Assembly: GCA_902523635.1 (NCBI GenBank)
Contig: CABZAE010000001.1
Span: 156,001-220,000, forward strand
From: an uncultured Bacteroidota bacterium
Lineage (GTDB): Bacteria > Bacteroidota > Bacteroidia > Flavobacteriales > Flavobacteriaceae
Direction: 5' to 3'
Length of the DNA stretch: 64,000 bases
This document shows positions 53,541 to 63,140 of this stretch, in pieces. The position numbers were made by a program, and so were the translations under genes. Positions within the stretch are counted from its first letter, which is position 1; the number at the start of each line of letters is the position of its first letter. Under the pieces are notes generated by a model that saw only the letters and a program-made list of their open reading frames with translations, had not been told where the DNA came from and ran no database searches.

Positions 53541-56060
53541 TTAATACATCAAATTATCAAAGAAAATAGCATTCATTAACAATTTATTAGTTCCATACCA
53601 AAATGCTCTGAAGTTGGTATTGTCTGTAAAAACACTTACTCTACCTTTACCACTTCTTGTTGTAACAAAAGGTCTTGAATTTTCAATTGATTTGGCATTT
53701 TCCTTCGAAATATAACCACTAACTAATGGTGATTTGACATACCTAATTGGGTTATTGTAACCGATGGAGTCATTTTTAATATAAATATTTGTGTTTCTAA
53801 AAATTGATAGGTTTGAGTCAGTGTATCCATAATTTATTGGATGAGAAAGGTCTAATTTAACATTGAAAATTGCACCACTAGTGAGTTGTGAACCAAAATG
53901 ATTTCTAATATCTTGAAACTTTAAGTTTTTCGTTGATGGTGAATTTGTATTAAAATTCACTTTAATGACTTTGTTTTTGTTTAACCAATTAATTGTGTTA
54001 CGATAACCAATAAGATTGCCACCATCGCTAATCCATTTTTTTAAAGTGGCAATAGAATTTTCACTAGAACTGTAGTTACCATTGACCATAATAATGGTAT
54101 TATATTTTGATAGATCATAAGAATTCAGCCTAGAAACATTAATTTTTGTAACTGGGATTTTATATCTAGTATCCATCAAGTGCCATATTTCTCCAGCATC
54201 ATAGCTGTTAACACCATCACCAACCAACAAGGCAATATTTGGTTTTTCAACATTTCTAAATTTATTACTTCCAAGATCAATTCCACTTGTTGTACTAGAG
54301 TCATAGCCAAAAAAATTAACACCACTCTCATTTGCTAAGGCTTTTATTATTTTTTCTATTTCCTTTTCATTTATTTCTTGATTTTTTAAGTGGATTAGTA
54401 ATGAGCCGTAATCGAAGCTTTTGGTCTCAATTTTAAAGGGTTCCGTACCAACCTTTACTCTTATCCCGCTGTCAAGTAATTTGAACAATACTTTTGGTGC
54501 GTAGTAATCATGCCAAGGAAAAACATATGCATAATTTGAGCTATTAATAATTTGTCCCTTTGGTTTTTTTAATTCTGCTTTTTTATAGTTTGATTTAGAT
54601 TTATAATTAACATAATTTAAATTGAATGAATGTAAAAAAGACCATGCAGACACATCATAGAATAGACTGTCCTTAAAACTTGTCCTATTTTCAAACATAG
54701 CTTCAATTAATCTTATTTTGTTTTGATTTTTTGGAATTAATAGACTGTTTTCAGTTTCAAATTCTATATTATTTATTGTTACTTTTTTATCCAACTCATT
54801 GGTGATTATACCATGTAAATGAAGAATTTCTTGAAAATGATAAAGTTTAGATTGATCTTTTTTTCCATTTATCAAGTAGTACTCGCCCTTAAGTTTACCT
54901 GCCTTATTTTTGGAATCTTTAAAAAAGTTAGTTTGGTATTTTAGAAGTTCGTTCTTCATTTCGAAGGAAGCTTCTAAGGTTGATAATGAAGTAATTAATT
55001 GATTTTTAATAGTAAATGGAAAAGAAATCAGTCCATTTATGCTGTTTTGTAAGTGTCCTCTTGAGCTACCTTGTTCGAATAAAATCCCAACACTTCCATT
55101 AATATCTGGAAAAGTGGATCCTTTTCCAAAGTAAAAATCATCATAATCCTCTTCACTGTAAAATAGTGAACCAACTTCACTTAATCTTTTGTCATGGTAC
55201 TTTCCTATCAAAGAAGTTAATTTTTGGTTTTCAGCTGGAGTTAATGGATTAACTCTTGATTTTATACCAGGTTGAAAGAAAAATGTTGAATTTGTTCCCA
55301 TTTCGTGATGGTCTGTTAGTACATTTGGTGACCACTCATGAAATGATTTTATTCGCGCTTTGGATTCTGGTAGTTGTATAGGAAGCCAATCTCGGTTCAT
55401 GTCAAACCAGTAATGATTTGTTCTTCCTCTCGGCCAGTTTTCATTAAATTCTCTGTCGTTGCTATCTGGATTTAATTTTTCACTTTTATTTATATTCACC
55501 CAATTTGCGAATCTTTGTAAACCGTCAGGGTTCATAGCAGGATCTAATAATATAACAACATTGTCTAAAATTTCTTCAAATTTTTTTTCCTCATTAGCAG
55601 CCAGATAATATGCATAAAGTAAAGCAGCATTGCTTCCACTTGGTTCGTTTCCATGTATAGAATATCCTTGATATATAACAACAGGCATTTCATCAAAGTT
55701 GTGATCGTTATTTTCGGAAAAATTTAGTTTTAAATGCTCCGACTTGATTTTCTCTAGTTTTTTATGGTTTTCCTCAGATGTAATTGTTAAAAGAACTAAG
55801 GGCCTTCCCTCAAAAGTCTGACCAGTATGTGAGAGATTAACTCTTTCAGATTTTTGTGCAAGATTTTCCATGTATTGAACCAATCTGTCATGGCTGACGT
55901 GTGAAAACCCTACCTCCTTATTTCCAAGAGTTATTGAACTGGGTTTTGGAATATCTTTATTGAAATTATCAAGATTTTTAAAGTAATAAGAAAGATCTAA
56001 ATCATTTTGACCACTAACTAAAGAAAAACAAAAAAAAAAGATGAAAAAAAGGTTCTTCAT
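53541..56060 (-). CDS. Secreted M14 family zinc carboxypeptidase
   Basis: An 839-residue product; start set at the ATG at 56060, which gives a signal peptide (MKNLFFIFFFCFSLVSGQ), seven bases after the previous gene; the frame opens further upstream without a signal. The peptidase domain covers about 40-360: SIHGNEPSGSNA (HxxE zinc pair), LDPAMNPDGLQRFAN, DMNRDWLP and DHHEMGTN with the third His region. The 450-residue remainder is beta-rich with a class I glutaminase amidotransferase-like segment (IALLVGDGVNSYDAGEIWHLM). Degrades external peptides. Confidence 0.88.
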   Translation of the reverse strand: MKNLFFIFFFCFSLVSGQNDLDLSYYFKNLDNFNKDIPKPSSITLGNKEVGFSHVSHDRLVQYMENLAQKSERVNLSHTGQTFEGRPLVLLTITSEENHKKLEKIKSEHLKLNFSENNDHNFDEMPVVIYQGYSIHGNEPSGSNAALLYAYYLAANEEKKFEEILDNVVILLDPAMNPDGLQRFANWVNINKSEKLNPDSNDREFNENWPRGRTNHYWFDMNRDWLPIQLPESKARIKSFHEWSPNVLTDHHEMGTNSTFFFQPGIKSRVNPLTPAENQKLTSLIGKYHDKRLSEVGSLFYSEEDYDDFYFGKGSTFPDINGSVGILFEQGSSRGHLQNSINGLISFPFTIKNQLITSLSTLEASFEMKNELLKYQTNFFKDSKNKAGKLKGEYYLINGKKDQSKLYHFQEILHLHGIITNELDKKVTINNIEFETENSLLIPKNQNKIRLIEAMFENRTSFKDSLFYDVSAWSFLHSFNLNYVNYKSKSNYKKAELKKPKGQIINSSNYAYVFPWHDYYAPKVLFKLLDSGIRVKVGTEPFKIETKSFDYGSLLIHLKNQEINEKEIEKIIKALANESGVNFFGYDSSTTSGIDLGSNKFRNVEKPNIALLVGDGVNSYDAGEIWHLMDTRYKIPVTKINVSRLNSYDLSKYNTIIMVNGNYSSSENSIATLKKWISDGGNLIGYRNTINWLNKNKVIKVNFNTNSPSTKNLKFQDIRNHFGSQLTSGAIFNVKLDLSHPINYGYTDSNLSIFRNTNIYIKNDSIGYNNPIRYVKSPLVSGYISKENAKSIENSRPFVTTRSGKGRVSVFTDNTNFRAFWYGTNKLLMNAIFFDNLMY

Positions 56061-56067
56061 TTTACAA

Positions 56068-56451
56068 TCAAATTGAGTCAGGATCATCATCGGAAAGATT
56101 TTCATTTGAAGATTCATCTTTTACATTGGTCTCTTCAGCTTTAGTTTCAGGTTTGACATAATCTTTCTGATGTCTTTCGCTAATAACTTCCAAACCTTTT
56201 TCGTCAATTATGTACTTGGTCATTTCGTTTAACAGATCAGTGAATCCATGAAAATCTTCTTTGTACAAATATATTTTGTGTTTTTTAAAATAAAAGCTCC
56301 CATCATCGTTGGTAAACTTTTTGCTTTCAGAGATCGTCAAATAATAATCTCCTGCTTTTGTCGATCTTACATCAAAAAAATAAGTTCTTCTTCCTGCTCT
56401 TAAAATTTTCGAGAAAATATCTTCAGTGTCATTGTATTTTTTTTCATCCAT
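56068..56451 (-). CDS. PUR-domain DUF3276 nucleic-acid-binding protein
   Basis: A 127-residue protein from the ATG at 56451 (MDEKKYNDTEDIFS). Contains a PUR-alpha-like repeat: ILRAGRRTYFFDVRSTKAGDYYLTI, SESKKFTNDDGSFYFKKHKIYLYKEDF, and a C-terminal amphipathic helix, followed by an acidic tail ending DDDPDSI. Bacteroidota DUF3276 proteins are PUR-fold single-stranded DNA/RNA binders. Between the ABC exporter and the M14 gene. Confidence 0.9.
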   Translation of the reverse strand: MDEKKYNDTEDIFSKILRAGRRTYFFDVRSTKAGDYYLTISESKKFTNDDGSFYFKKHKIYLYKEDFHGFTDLLNEMTKYIIDEKGLEVISERHQKDYVKPETKAEETNVKDESSNENLSDDDPDSI

Positions 56452-56504
56452 AACTTTAGTATTGATATTCAAAAATGAATAAAAATAATTAACCGACCAA
56501 ATAT

Positions 56505-58262
56505 CTAAATAATTTCTTTTTTTGCAGATTGGGACTTAAATATTTCTTTGTAATAAACACTGTTTTTTAAAAGTTGTTCATGCCTACCTATGTTAGTTAT
56601 TTTTCCATTTTCTATAATCATAATTTTGTCACAATTTTTTGCAGTTGAAACTCTGTTGGTAGTCATTATTATTGTGAAATTTCTTTGCATATTACTTATG
56701 TTTTTAAGAATAATTTCTTCTGTCTCAGAATCTACAGATGATAAACCATCATCAAGAATTAAAATTTTTGGATTTTTAATTAGTGCTCTGGATATTGATA
56801 TTCTTTGTTTTTGACCCCCAGAAAGATTAACCCCTCTTTCACCTAACATTGTTTTGTATTTTTTATCGAACTTTAAAATATCTTTGTCAATGAAAGCTGA
56901 TCTAGCAGCTAAAATAATCTCATTTTTTTTTGCGTCATTCTTTCCAAAAAGGATGTTGTTTTCTATTGTATCAGAGAATAAAAAAGTGTTTTGAGGAACA
57001 TAACCAATGTATTTTCTTAAATTATTTAGATTGTGTTTTTTTATATTAATATTATCAATATATACGTTGCCTTTTGTGGCATAATTGATTCCACAAATTA
57101 GTTCTAGAATTGTACTTTTTCCAGCTCCAACATCACCCATAATTGCCAATGAACTGTAATTATTCAGCTTAAAAGAAACCTTATTTAATGCAGTAATATT
57201 AGTGTCTTTGTAAACAAACTCTACGTCTTTGAATTCAATTTGACCTTTGATTTCATTTGTTGTTCCATCATTTAGCTTATAAGTCAAGCTATTTTTTAGA
57301 AACTCGTTAATTCTTTTTTGAGAAGCTTCGGCTTGTTGAACAATCGATGAAACCCATCCAACTGTTGCTACCGGCCAGGTAAGCATATTAACGTAGATAA
57401 TGAATTCAGCCAAAACACCTAGTTCAATTATTCCACTCATATACTGTTTTCCGCCGATGTAGACTACCAATACATTACTCAGTCCGATAAGCAGTATCAT
57501 TAGTGGGAAGAACCAAGCCTGAATTTTTGCAAGTGACATGTTTTTGTCTTTGCACTCATTGGCAAGATCATAAAGTTTATGATTAATATCCTTTTCTACA
57601 GTGTAAGTTTTTATGATTTTTATACCACTGAAAGATTCCTGTGTAAATGTGGTAAGCTTTGACAAAAACTCTTGTACTATTGTACTTTTTATATTTATTT
57701 TAACACTTATTAAATATATTAATACTGATAAAAATGGTAGTGGAGCTAAGGTGTAAAGCGCAAGTTTAGGAGCAACAATAATCATGTAGGTGATAACTAT
57801 TACAAAAAGTGTTATTGTGTTTATTGTATACATAATTGCAGGTCCAACATACATTCTTACTTTACTAACATCTTCACTGACCCTATTCATTAAATCACCA
57901 ACTCTGTTTGTTTTATAAAATTCCATACTAAGTTGTTGATACTTAGAATAAATTTCGTTTTTCAAATCAAATTCAATATATCGAGAAACATTTATAAGCA
58001 TCTGTCTCATTACAAATGTGAAAAGTCCGGCTAAGATTGCTGAACCAACAATGACAATAATGTTAAATAAAAGCTTTTCTTTTACCAACTCGCTTGATAA
58101 AGATTTTGAAATATAAAAATTTTCAAGTGTTGTGATTGAATCACCAATAAGATTTGGTGTTACTATGGCAAAAATTCTAGCAATTATGGTAATTAACAAT
58201 CCAAACATTATTTTCGTCTTGTATTTACTCAAATACTTGTTTAAATAACTTAATTCTTTCAT
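56505..58262 (-). CDS. ABC exporter half-transporter with degenerate Walker B
   Basis: A 585-residue protein; start at the ATG at 58262, supported by a -7 element at 58278-58285 lying inside the longer frame. Six N-terminal spans, then an ABC ATPase: Walker A GDVGAGKST (about 376-384), signature LSGGQKQR (about 480), Walker B ILILDD with Asp where the catalytic Glu normally stands (about 505), H-loop replaced by MTTNRVST. These changes are seen in one half of heterodimeric exporters. No partner gene lies adjacent. Exports a lipid or drug-like substrate; unknown. Confidence 0.9.
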   Translation of the reverse strand: MKELSYLNKYLSKYKTKIMFGLLITIIARIFAIVTPNLIGDSITTLENFYISKSLSSELVKEKLLFNIIVIVGSAILAGLFTFVMRQMLINVSRYIEFDLKNEIYSKYQQLSMEFYKTNRVGDLMNRVSEDVSKVRMYVGPAIMYTINTITLFVIVITYMIIVAPKLALYTLAPLPFLSVLIYLISVKINIKSTIVQEFLSKLTTFTQESFSGIKIIKTYTVEKDINHKLYDLANECKDKNMSLAKIQAWFFPLMILLIGLSNVLVVYIGGKQYMSGIIELGVLAEFIIYVNMLTWPVATVGWVSSIVQQAEASQKRINEFLKNSLTYKLNDGTTNEIKGQIEFKDVEFVYKDTNITALNKVSFKLNNYSSLAIMGDVGAGKSTILELICGINYATKGNVYIDNINIKKHNLNNLRKYIGYVPQNTFLFSDTIENNILFGKNDAKKNEIILAARSAFIDKDILKFDKKYKTMLGERGVNLSGGQKQRISISRALIKNPKILILDDGLSSVDSETEEIILKNISNMQRNFTIIMTTNRVSTAKNCDKIMIIENGKITNIGRHEQLLKNSVYYKEIFKSQSAKKEII

Positions 58263-58277
58263 AGGAGTTGTTAGCCT

Positions 58278-58285
58278 CAAATATA
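58278..58285 (-). promoter_or_regulatory. -7 element of the ABC exporter
   Basis: Minus strand TATATTTG, perfect TAnnTTTG; predicted transcription start about ten bases before the ATG at 58262. Confidence 0.5.
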
Positions 58286-58331
58286 CATTATTTGCCATTC
58301 AATTTTTTCAGCTGATTTTCAAAAAATAAAC

Positions 58332-58339
58332 TAATTTTG
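58332..58339 (+). promoter_or_regulatory. -7 element of the nusB operon
   Basis: TAATTTTG, perfect TAnnTTTG, 21 bases before the nusB ATG; no TTG at the expected -33 position. Confidence 0.45.
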
Positions 58340-58360
58340 CTAATCTAATTGTTCTTTTAA

Positions 58361-59302
58361 ATGTTAAATAGACGGCAGTTAAGGATTAAAGCTATGGAAA
58401 TAGTTTATTGCTTCAGTAATTCAACTCAAAATGAATTGGAAAAACATTTACAAGTATTCAAAAATTCTACAGATAATTTTTACCATTTATATATTTTTAT
58501 TTTATCCTTTTTTGTTGAATTTAAAAATTATTGCAATGAAAGATTGGAGCTTTCAAAGAAAAAGTACCTTAAGGACCAAAGTTTTGATTTCTATTTAAAA
58601 ATTTCCAAAAATGTATTTTTAAAAAAAATAACATCAGATCCTTATCTTAAAAGTCAAATTGATTTATTTAATATTAATTACTGGTCTGAATTTCCCAGCC
58701 ATTTAGAAAATATCGTAAAAGAAATCGAACGTAAAAATTTATTTAATCACAATGATATCACTATGAGTGTTGATTTTGAAGGACAGAGAAAACAAGTGAT
58801 TACAACTTTCAAAAAATTAATTGCTAGCGACAATAAATTGTATGACTATATTGAAAACAGTCAACTTTCCTGGGCGAATGATTTCGCTCTTGTAAATAGT
58901 TTAGTTTTAAGTAATTTAAATGGAGTTAAAAAGAAATCCTCAAAATCTTTTTTGCATAAGTCTGCATATAAAAACAAAGAAGATTCAAATTTTGGATTAA
59001 AACTTGTGGAATGTAATTTTTCTAATGAAAAACTTATTGAAAACGAAATTATTAAAGTTATAGACAATTGGGACATTGACAGAGTTGCAAAAATTGACAT
59101 GGTTCTATTAAAAATGTGCGTATCCGAATTTATTTATTTTGAATCGATTCCTATAAAAGTTTCAATCAACGAATACTTAGATATCGCTAAAGATTATTCA
59201 AGTAATAAAAGCAATGTTTTTCTTAATGGTGTTTTAGATAAATTATCAAAAACTCTATTGGAGACAGGACTAATAAATAAAAACAAAAAAGGAAGTAAAT
59301 AA
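58361..59302 (+). CDS. nusB: Transcription antitermination factor NusB (long form)
   Basis: A 313-residue protein, about twice the E. coli length (139) because of the Bacteroidota helical extension. The start RRQLRIKAMEIVYCF is the conserved NusB N-terminus; the RNA/S10-binding core is C-terminal: NWDIDRVAKIDMVLLKMCVSEF, IPIKVSINEYLDIAKDYSSNKSNVFLNGVLDKL. Works with NusE on boxA RNA to keep rRNA transcription going. Starts the nusB-DUF1573-yajC-pyrD run. Confidence 0.94.
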   Translation: MLNRRQLRIKAMEIVYCFSNSTQNELEKHLQVFKNSTDNFYHLYIFILSFFVEFKNYCNERLELSKKKYLKDQSFDFYLKISKNVFLKKITSDPYLKSQIDLFNINYWSEFPSHLENIVKEIERKNLFNHNDITMSVDFEGQRKQVITTFKKLIASDNKLYDYIENSQLSWANDFALVNSLVLSNLNGVKKKSSKSFLHKSAYKNKEDSNFGLKLVECNFSNEKLIENEIIKVIDNWDIDRVAKIDMVLLKMCVSEFIYFESIPIKVSINEYLDIAKDYSSNKSNVFLNGVLDKLSKTLLETGLINKNKKGSK

Positions 59303-59332
59303 TTTATTATTTTTGATTTATTAAATTTTAAT

Positions 59333-59806
59333 ATGAGTACTAAACATAAACATTACTATCCTGCAAACCTTTTGAAGTTTCTATTAGTATCCTTTATTTT
59401 GGCATCTTGCAGTTCTGATCCCTCAAAGAAAATAAAAAAAGAAAACGTTCAAACTGCAGTTGAAAGAATAAGTACGTCTTTCGATTATCCTTCAATTGAA
59501 TTTGATAAAACTAATCATGACTTTGGACAGATCAATGACGGTGATATTGTCGAAACGACATTCAGTTTTAAAAATACTGGTAAATCAGATTTAGTAATTT
59601 CTAATGCCTCTGGAAGTTGTGGATGTACTGTTCCTGATTACCCAAGGGATGTTCCAATTAAGCCTGGAGAATCAAGTACAATTAAAGTTAAATTTGACTC
59701 TTCTAACAAGCCCGGCATGCAAAGAAAGACGGTGACATTAACAACTAATACTTCAAAGGGGAAAGAACTGATTAATATAAAAGCTTTTGTTTTACCCAAA
59801 AATTAA
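59333..59806 (+). CDS. DUF1573 lipoprotein
   Basis: A 157-residue product; lipobox LASC near residue 26 after a basic start. DUF1573 pattern: FDKTNHDFGQINDGDIVETTF, FKNTGKSDLVISNASGSCGCTV with the Cys-Gly-Cys-Thr turn, and KPGESSTIKVKFDSSNKPG. An Ig-like (ASPM-SPD-2-Hydin type) beta-sandwich on the outer or inner membrane; function unknown. Between nusB and yajC. Confidence 0.92.
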   Translation: MSTKHKHYYPANLLKFLLVSFILASCSSDPSKKIKKENVQTAVERISTSFDYPSIEFDKTNHDFGQINDGDIVETTFSFKNTGKSDLVISNASGSCGCTVPDYPRDVPIKPGESSTIKVKFDSSNKPGMQRKTVTLTTNTSKGKELINIKAFVLPKN

Positions 59807-59814
59807 CCTAGAAA

Positions 59815-60090
59815 ATGGATAGCTCTTTGATTCCTTTGACATTAATGTTAGTTGGTTTTTTCTTTTTAATGATTTTTCCTCAGATGCGAAGACAAAAAAA
59901 AGAAAAAAAGTTTCTTTCAGAACTTAAAGTAGGGTCAAGAGTTGTAACCAAAAGTGGATTACACGGAAAAATAGTTGAAATTAAAGAAGGAAATGACTCT
60001 TGTGTAATTCAAACTATGGCAGGAAAAATTAGATATGAAGTTTCAGCCATTTCTTTAGATCTTTCTGCTAAAGTTAACAATAAAAAATAG
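59815..60090 (+). CDS. yajC: Preprotein translocase subunit YajC
   Basis: A 91-residue protein with a single N-terminal span (LIPLTLMLVGFFFLMIF), PQMRRQKKEKKFLSEL, then GSRVVTKSGLHGKIVEIKEG: the exact YajC signature. Membrane accessory to SecDF; secA is 16 kb away. Confidence 0.95.
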   Translation: MDSSLIPLTLMLVGFFFLMIFPQMRRQKKEKKFLSELKVGSRVVTKSGLHGKIVEIKEGNDSCVIQTMAGKIRYEVSAISLDLSAKVNNKK

Positions 60091-60116
60091 CAGATTAGAA
60101 TCTTCAATAATCTGAA

Positions 60117-61202
60117 ATGATCAAAGGAAGATTAAAAAATAAGAATAATACTGCCAAAAAAAACCTTGAGGATCTACTTTGGGATAAAATTTTAAAACCA
60201 GTTTTTTTTTCATTTGATCCTGAATATGTTCATCATTTGGTAGTTAATTTGCTTCGTTTTACCAAACCAATCCTAAAGCTTAGAAAACAGTTTTATAGTT
60301 TCAATAAAAATGAACAAAAAAAACTTGAGAGGAATTTATTTGGAATTAAATTTCCAAATCCTGTGGGTTTAGCTGCTGGTTTTGACAAAAATGCTGAGTT
60401 GATTGATCAAATGTCTGATCTTGGTTTTGGTTTTGTTGAAATTGGAACTGTAACTCCGTTAGCTCAAGAGGGTAATCCAAAAAAAAGATTGTTTCGATTG
60501 GAAGATGATTATTCTTTAATAAATAGATTGGGTTTTAACAATGATGGTGCTGACAGAGTGGTTCAGAGATTAAAAAAAAATAAAAGTATTATAGTTGGAG
60601 GAAACATAGGAAAAAATAAGCTTACTCCAAATGAAAATGCAAAATATGATTATCTAACTTGCCTAAAAAAACTATACGACCATGTTGATTATTTCGCAAT
60701 CAATGTCAGTTCACCAAATACTCCCAATCTTAGAGAATTACAAAACACAAAAAAATTAGAAGAAATTTTAATTCCTTTATTAAGTGAAAATGCATCCAGA
60801 TCAAAAAAACCAATCCTTATTAAAATTTCTCCAGATCTAAATAGCAGTGATATCAAGAATATTGTAAAATTATCTCTCAGCTTGAAATTAGATGGGATAA
60901 TCTGTACAAATACAACTCTAAAAAGAGACAATTTGCTTTCAAAAGAATCTCTTGCCAAACAATCTGGTGGATTAAGCGGGCGGCCGCTAAACAAAAGAAG
61001 TAATGAAGTAATTCGAATGGTTAAAAAAATTTCAAATGGAAAATTACCAATAATCGGAGTTGGTGGTATATTAAAACCAATTGATGCTATTGAAAAATTG
61101 CAAGCAGGAGCGAGTCTTGTTCAGGTTTACACTGGGTTCATTTATAACGGTCCTTCATTTGCTCACAAAATAAATAATGAATTACTAAAAACACTTAATT
61201 AA
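60117..61202 (+). CDS. pyrD: Dihydroorotate dehydrogenase (quinone), class 2
   Basis: A 361-residue protein with an N-terminal membrane-associated helical part (FSFDPEYVHHLVVNLLRF) specific to class 2. Flavin-binding barrel: NPVGLAAGFDKNAEL, FVEIGTVTPLAQEGNPKKRLFRL, INRLGFNNDG, GGNIGKNKLT, NVSSPNTPNLRELQ with the catalytic Ser, ICTNTT and GVGGI. Oxidises dihydroorotate to orotate with quinone at the inner membrane. Confidence 0.95.
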   Translation: MIKGRLKNKNNTAKKNLEDLLWDKILKPVFFSFDPEYVHHLVVNLLRFTKPILKLRKQFYSFNKNEQKKLERNLFGIKFPNPVGLAAGFDKNAELIDQMSDLGFGFVEIGTVTPLAQEGNPKKRLFRLEDDYSLINRLGFNNDGADRVVQRLKKNKSIIVGGNIGKNKLTPNENAKYDYLTCLKKLYDHVDYFAINVSSPNTPNLRELQNTKKLEEILIPLLSENASRSKKPILIKISPDLNSSDIKNIVKLSLSLKLDGIICTNTTLKRDNLLSKESLAKQSGGLSGRPLNKRSNEVIRMVKKISNGKLPIIGVGGILKPIDAIEKLQAGASLVQVYTGFIYNGPSFAHKINNELLKTLN

Positions 61203-61205
61203 TTT

Positions 61206-61213
61206 TAAATTTG
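61206..61213 (+). promoter_or_regulatory. -7 element upstream of acs
   Basis: TAAATTTG, perfect TAnnTTTG, ending 4 bases before the acs ATG, which implies a leaderless transcript if used. Confidence 0.4.
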
Positions 61214-61217
61214 TAAT

Positions 61218-63119
61218 ATGATATTTCAAGAAAGTCTAATCCCTAAAAATCTAGAACAATACAACAAATTGTACAAAGAAAGTGTATCGGATCCTGAGAT
61301 GTTTTGGTCTAAAGTTGCTAATTCATTTTTGTGGAAAAAAAAATGGGACAACGTCTTGGAATTTGATTTTAGTAAACCCTATTTTAAATGGTTTAGTGGG
61401 GCAAAATTAAACATAACTGAAAATTGTTTAGACAGACACCTTGTTGATAATCCAAATAAAACTGCAATAATTTTTGAACCAAACAATCCAGATGAGAAAG
61501 TTGTAAATCTTTCATACAGTGAACTGCATCAAAAAGTTTGTAAATTTTCTAATGTGCTTAAATCGAATAATATAAAAAAGGGTGATAGGGTTTGTATTTA
61601 TTTACCAATGGTTCCTGAGCTTGCTATTGCAGTTTTAGCATGTGCAAGAATTGGTGCAATTCATTCCGTTGTATTTGCAGGTTTTTCTTCAACTGCGCTT
61701 TCTGCAAGAATTAATGACGCCTCATGTAAAATGGTACTTACATCGGATGGTAGTTTTAGAGGAAATAAAACAATTGATTTAAAATCAATTGTGGATGAAG
61801 CACTTACAGATTGTGATTGTGTTGAAACTACTATTGTCCTTAAAAGAATTAACAGTGATGTTTCTCTAAAAAAAGGTGAAAAATGGTGGGATGATGAATT
61901 AAATAAAGTAGATAGTAAATGTGATCCTGTTGATGTGGATTCAGAAGACCCTCTTTTTATTCTTTACACATCGGGATCTACCGGCAAACCAAAAGGAATG
62001 GTACATTCCTCTGGTGGTTACATGGTTTACGCGGCATACTCATTCAAAAACGTATTTAATTATAATGATAACGACATTTATTGGTGCACTGCTGATATTG
62101 GCTGGATAACAGGTCATAGTTACATTGTTTATGGACCTTTGCTTAATGGTGCTACAACTTTAATGTTTGAGGGCGTACCATCTTACCCTGACTTTGGAAG
62201 ATTTTGGAAAATTTGTGAAAAGCACAAAATTAATCAATTTTACACTGCTCCAACTGCAATTAGAGCTCTCGCAAAACACCCTATTGATTTGGTTAATCAG
62301 TATGATTTATCCTCATTGAAAGTTTTGGGGACCGTTGGTGAACCAATAAATGAAGAGGCCTGGAATTGGTATTACGAAAATATTGGGAAAAGAGAGTGTC
62401 CAATTGTTGATACTTGGTGGCAAACTGAAACTGGAGGAATCATGATTTCTTCTATTGCAAATGTTACAGATGGTAAACCAACCTTTGCAACAAAACCTTT
62501 TATGGGTATTCAGCCAGTTTTGTTTGATGATCAAGCTAATGAAATTCATGAAAATAATCAAAATGGTGTACTTGGAATTAAATTTCCTTGGCCATCAATA
62601 GCAAGAACAATTTATGGAGATCATGACCGATATAAAAGTATTTATTTTTCTGCTTATCCCGGATATTATTTTCCAGGTGATGGTGCATTTAGGGATAATG
62701 AGGGAAATTATAGAATTACAGGGAGGGTAGATGATGTTGTTATAGTTTCAGGACACAATCTAGGGACAGCTCCGATTGAGGACGTTATAAATAAACATGA
62801 AAACGTTGTTGAAAGTGCTTTGGTAGGTTTTCCTCATGAAATAAAAGGAAATGCACTCTACGCATTTGTTATTGTAAAAGATGAATCTAAAAGTGATGGT
62901 ATCGTAGATGATATCAATCAATTAATATCTAAAACAATTGGTCCAATTGCTAAACCTGAAAAAATCCAGTTAGTTCCAGGTCTGCCCAAAACTAGAAGTG
63001 GAAAGATTATGAGACGTATTTTAAGAAAAATAGCTTGCGGTGAAAAAAAAGAATTTGGTGATATCTCAACTCTTTTAAATCCGGAAATTGTCGAACTTAT
63101 AGTTTGTGATTCAATTTAG
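61218..63119 (+). CDS. acs: Acetyl-CoA synthetase
   Basis: A 633-residue ANL enzyme. FWSKVANSFLWKKKW and FKWFSGAKLNITENCLDRH at the N-terminus, AMP-binding P-loop LYTSGSTGKPKGMVHSSGGY, WWQTETGG, hinge Asp in YRITGRVDDVV and the acetylation-sensitive Lys in LPKTRSGKIMRR. Length (E. coli Acs is 652) and motifs match Acs rather than propionyl-CoA synthetase. Activates acetate for carbon assimilation. Convergent with the M42 gene, 21 bases apart. Confidence 0.95.
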   Translation: MIFQESLIPKNLEQYNKLYKESVSDPEMFWSKVANSFLWKKKWDNVLEFDFSKPYFKWFSGAKLNITENCLDRHLVDNPNKTAIIFEPNNPDEKVVNLSYSELHQKVCKFSNVLKSNNIKKGDRVCIYLPMVPELAIAVLACARIGAIHSVVFAGFSSTALSARINDASCKMVLTSDGSFRGNKTIDLKSIVDEALTDCDCVETTIVLKRINSDVSLKKGEKWWDDELNKVDSKCDPVDVDSEDPLFILYTSGSTGKPKGMVHSSGGYMVYAAYSFKNVFNYNDNDIYWCTADIGWITGHSYIVYGPLLNGATTLMFEGVPSYPDFGRFWKICEKHKINQFYTAPTAIRALAKHPIDLVNQYDLSSLKVLGTVGEPINEEAWNWYYENIGKRECPIVDTWWQTETGGIMISSIANVTDGKPTFATKPFMGIQPVLFDDQANEIHENNQNGVLGIKFPWPSIARTIYGDHDRYKSIYFSAYPGYYFPGDGAFRDNEGNYRITGRVDDVVIVSGHNLGTAPIEDVINKHENVVESALVGFPHEIKGNALYAFVIVKDESKSDGIVDDINQLISKTIGPIAKPEKIQLVPGLPKTRSGKIMRRILRKIACGEKKEFGDISTLLNPEIVELIVCDSI

Positions 63120-63140
63120 AAATTAAATAACCAAGTTCAT

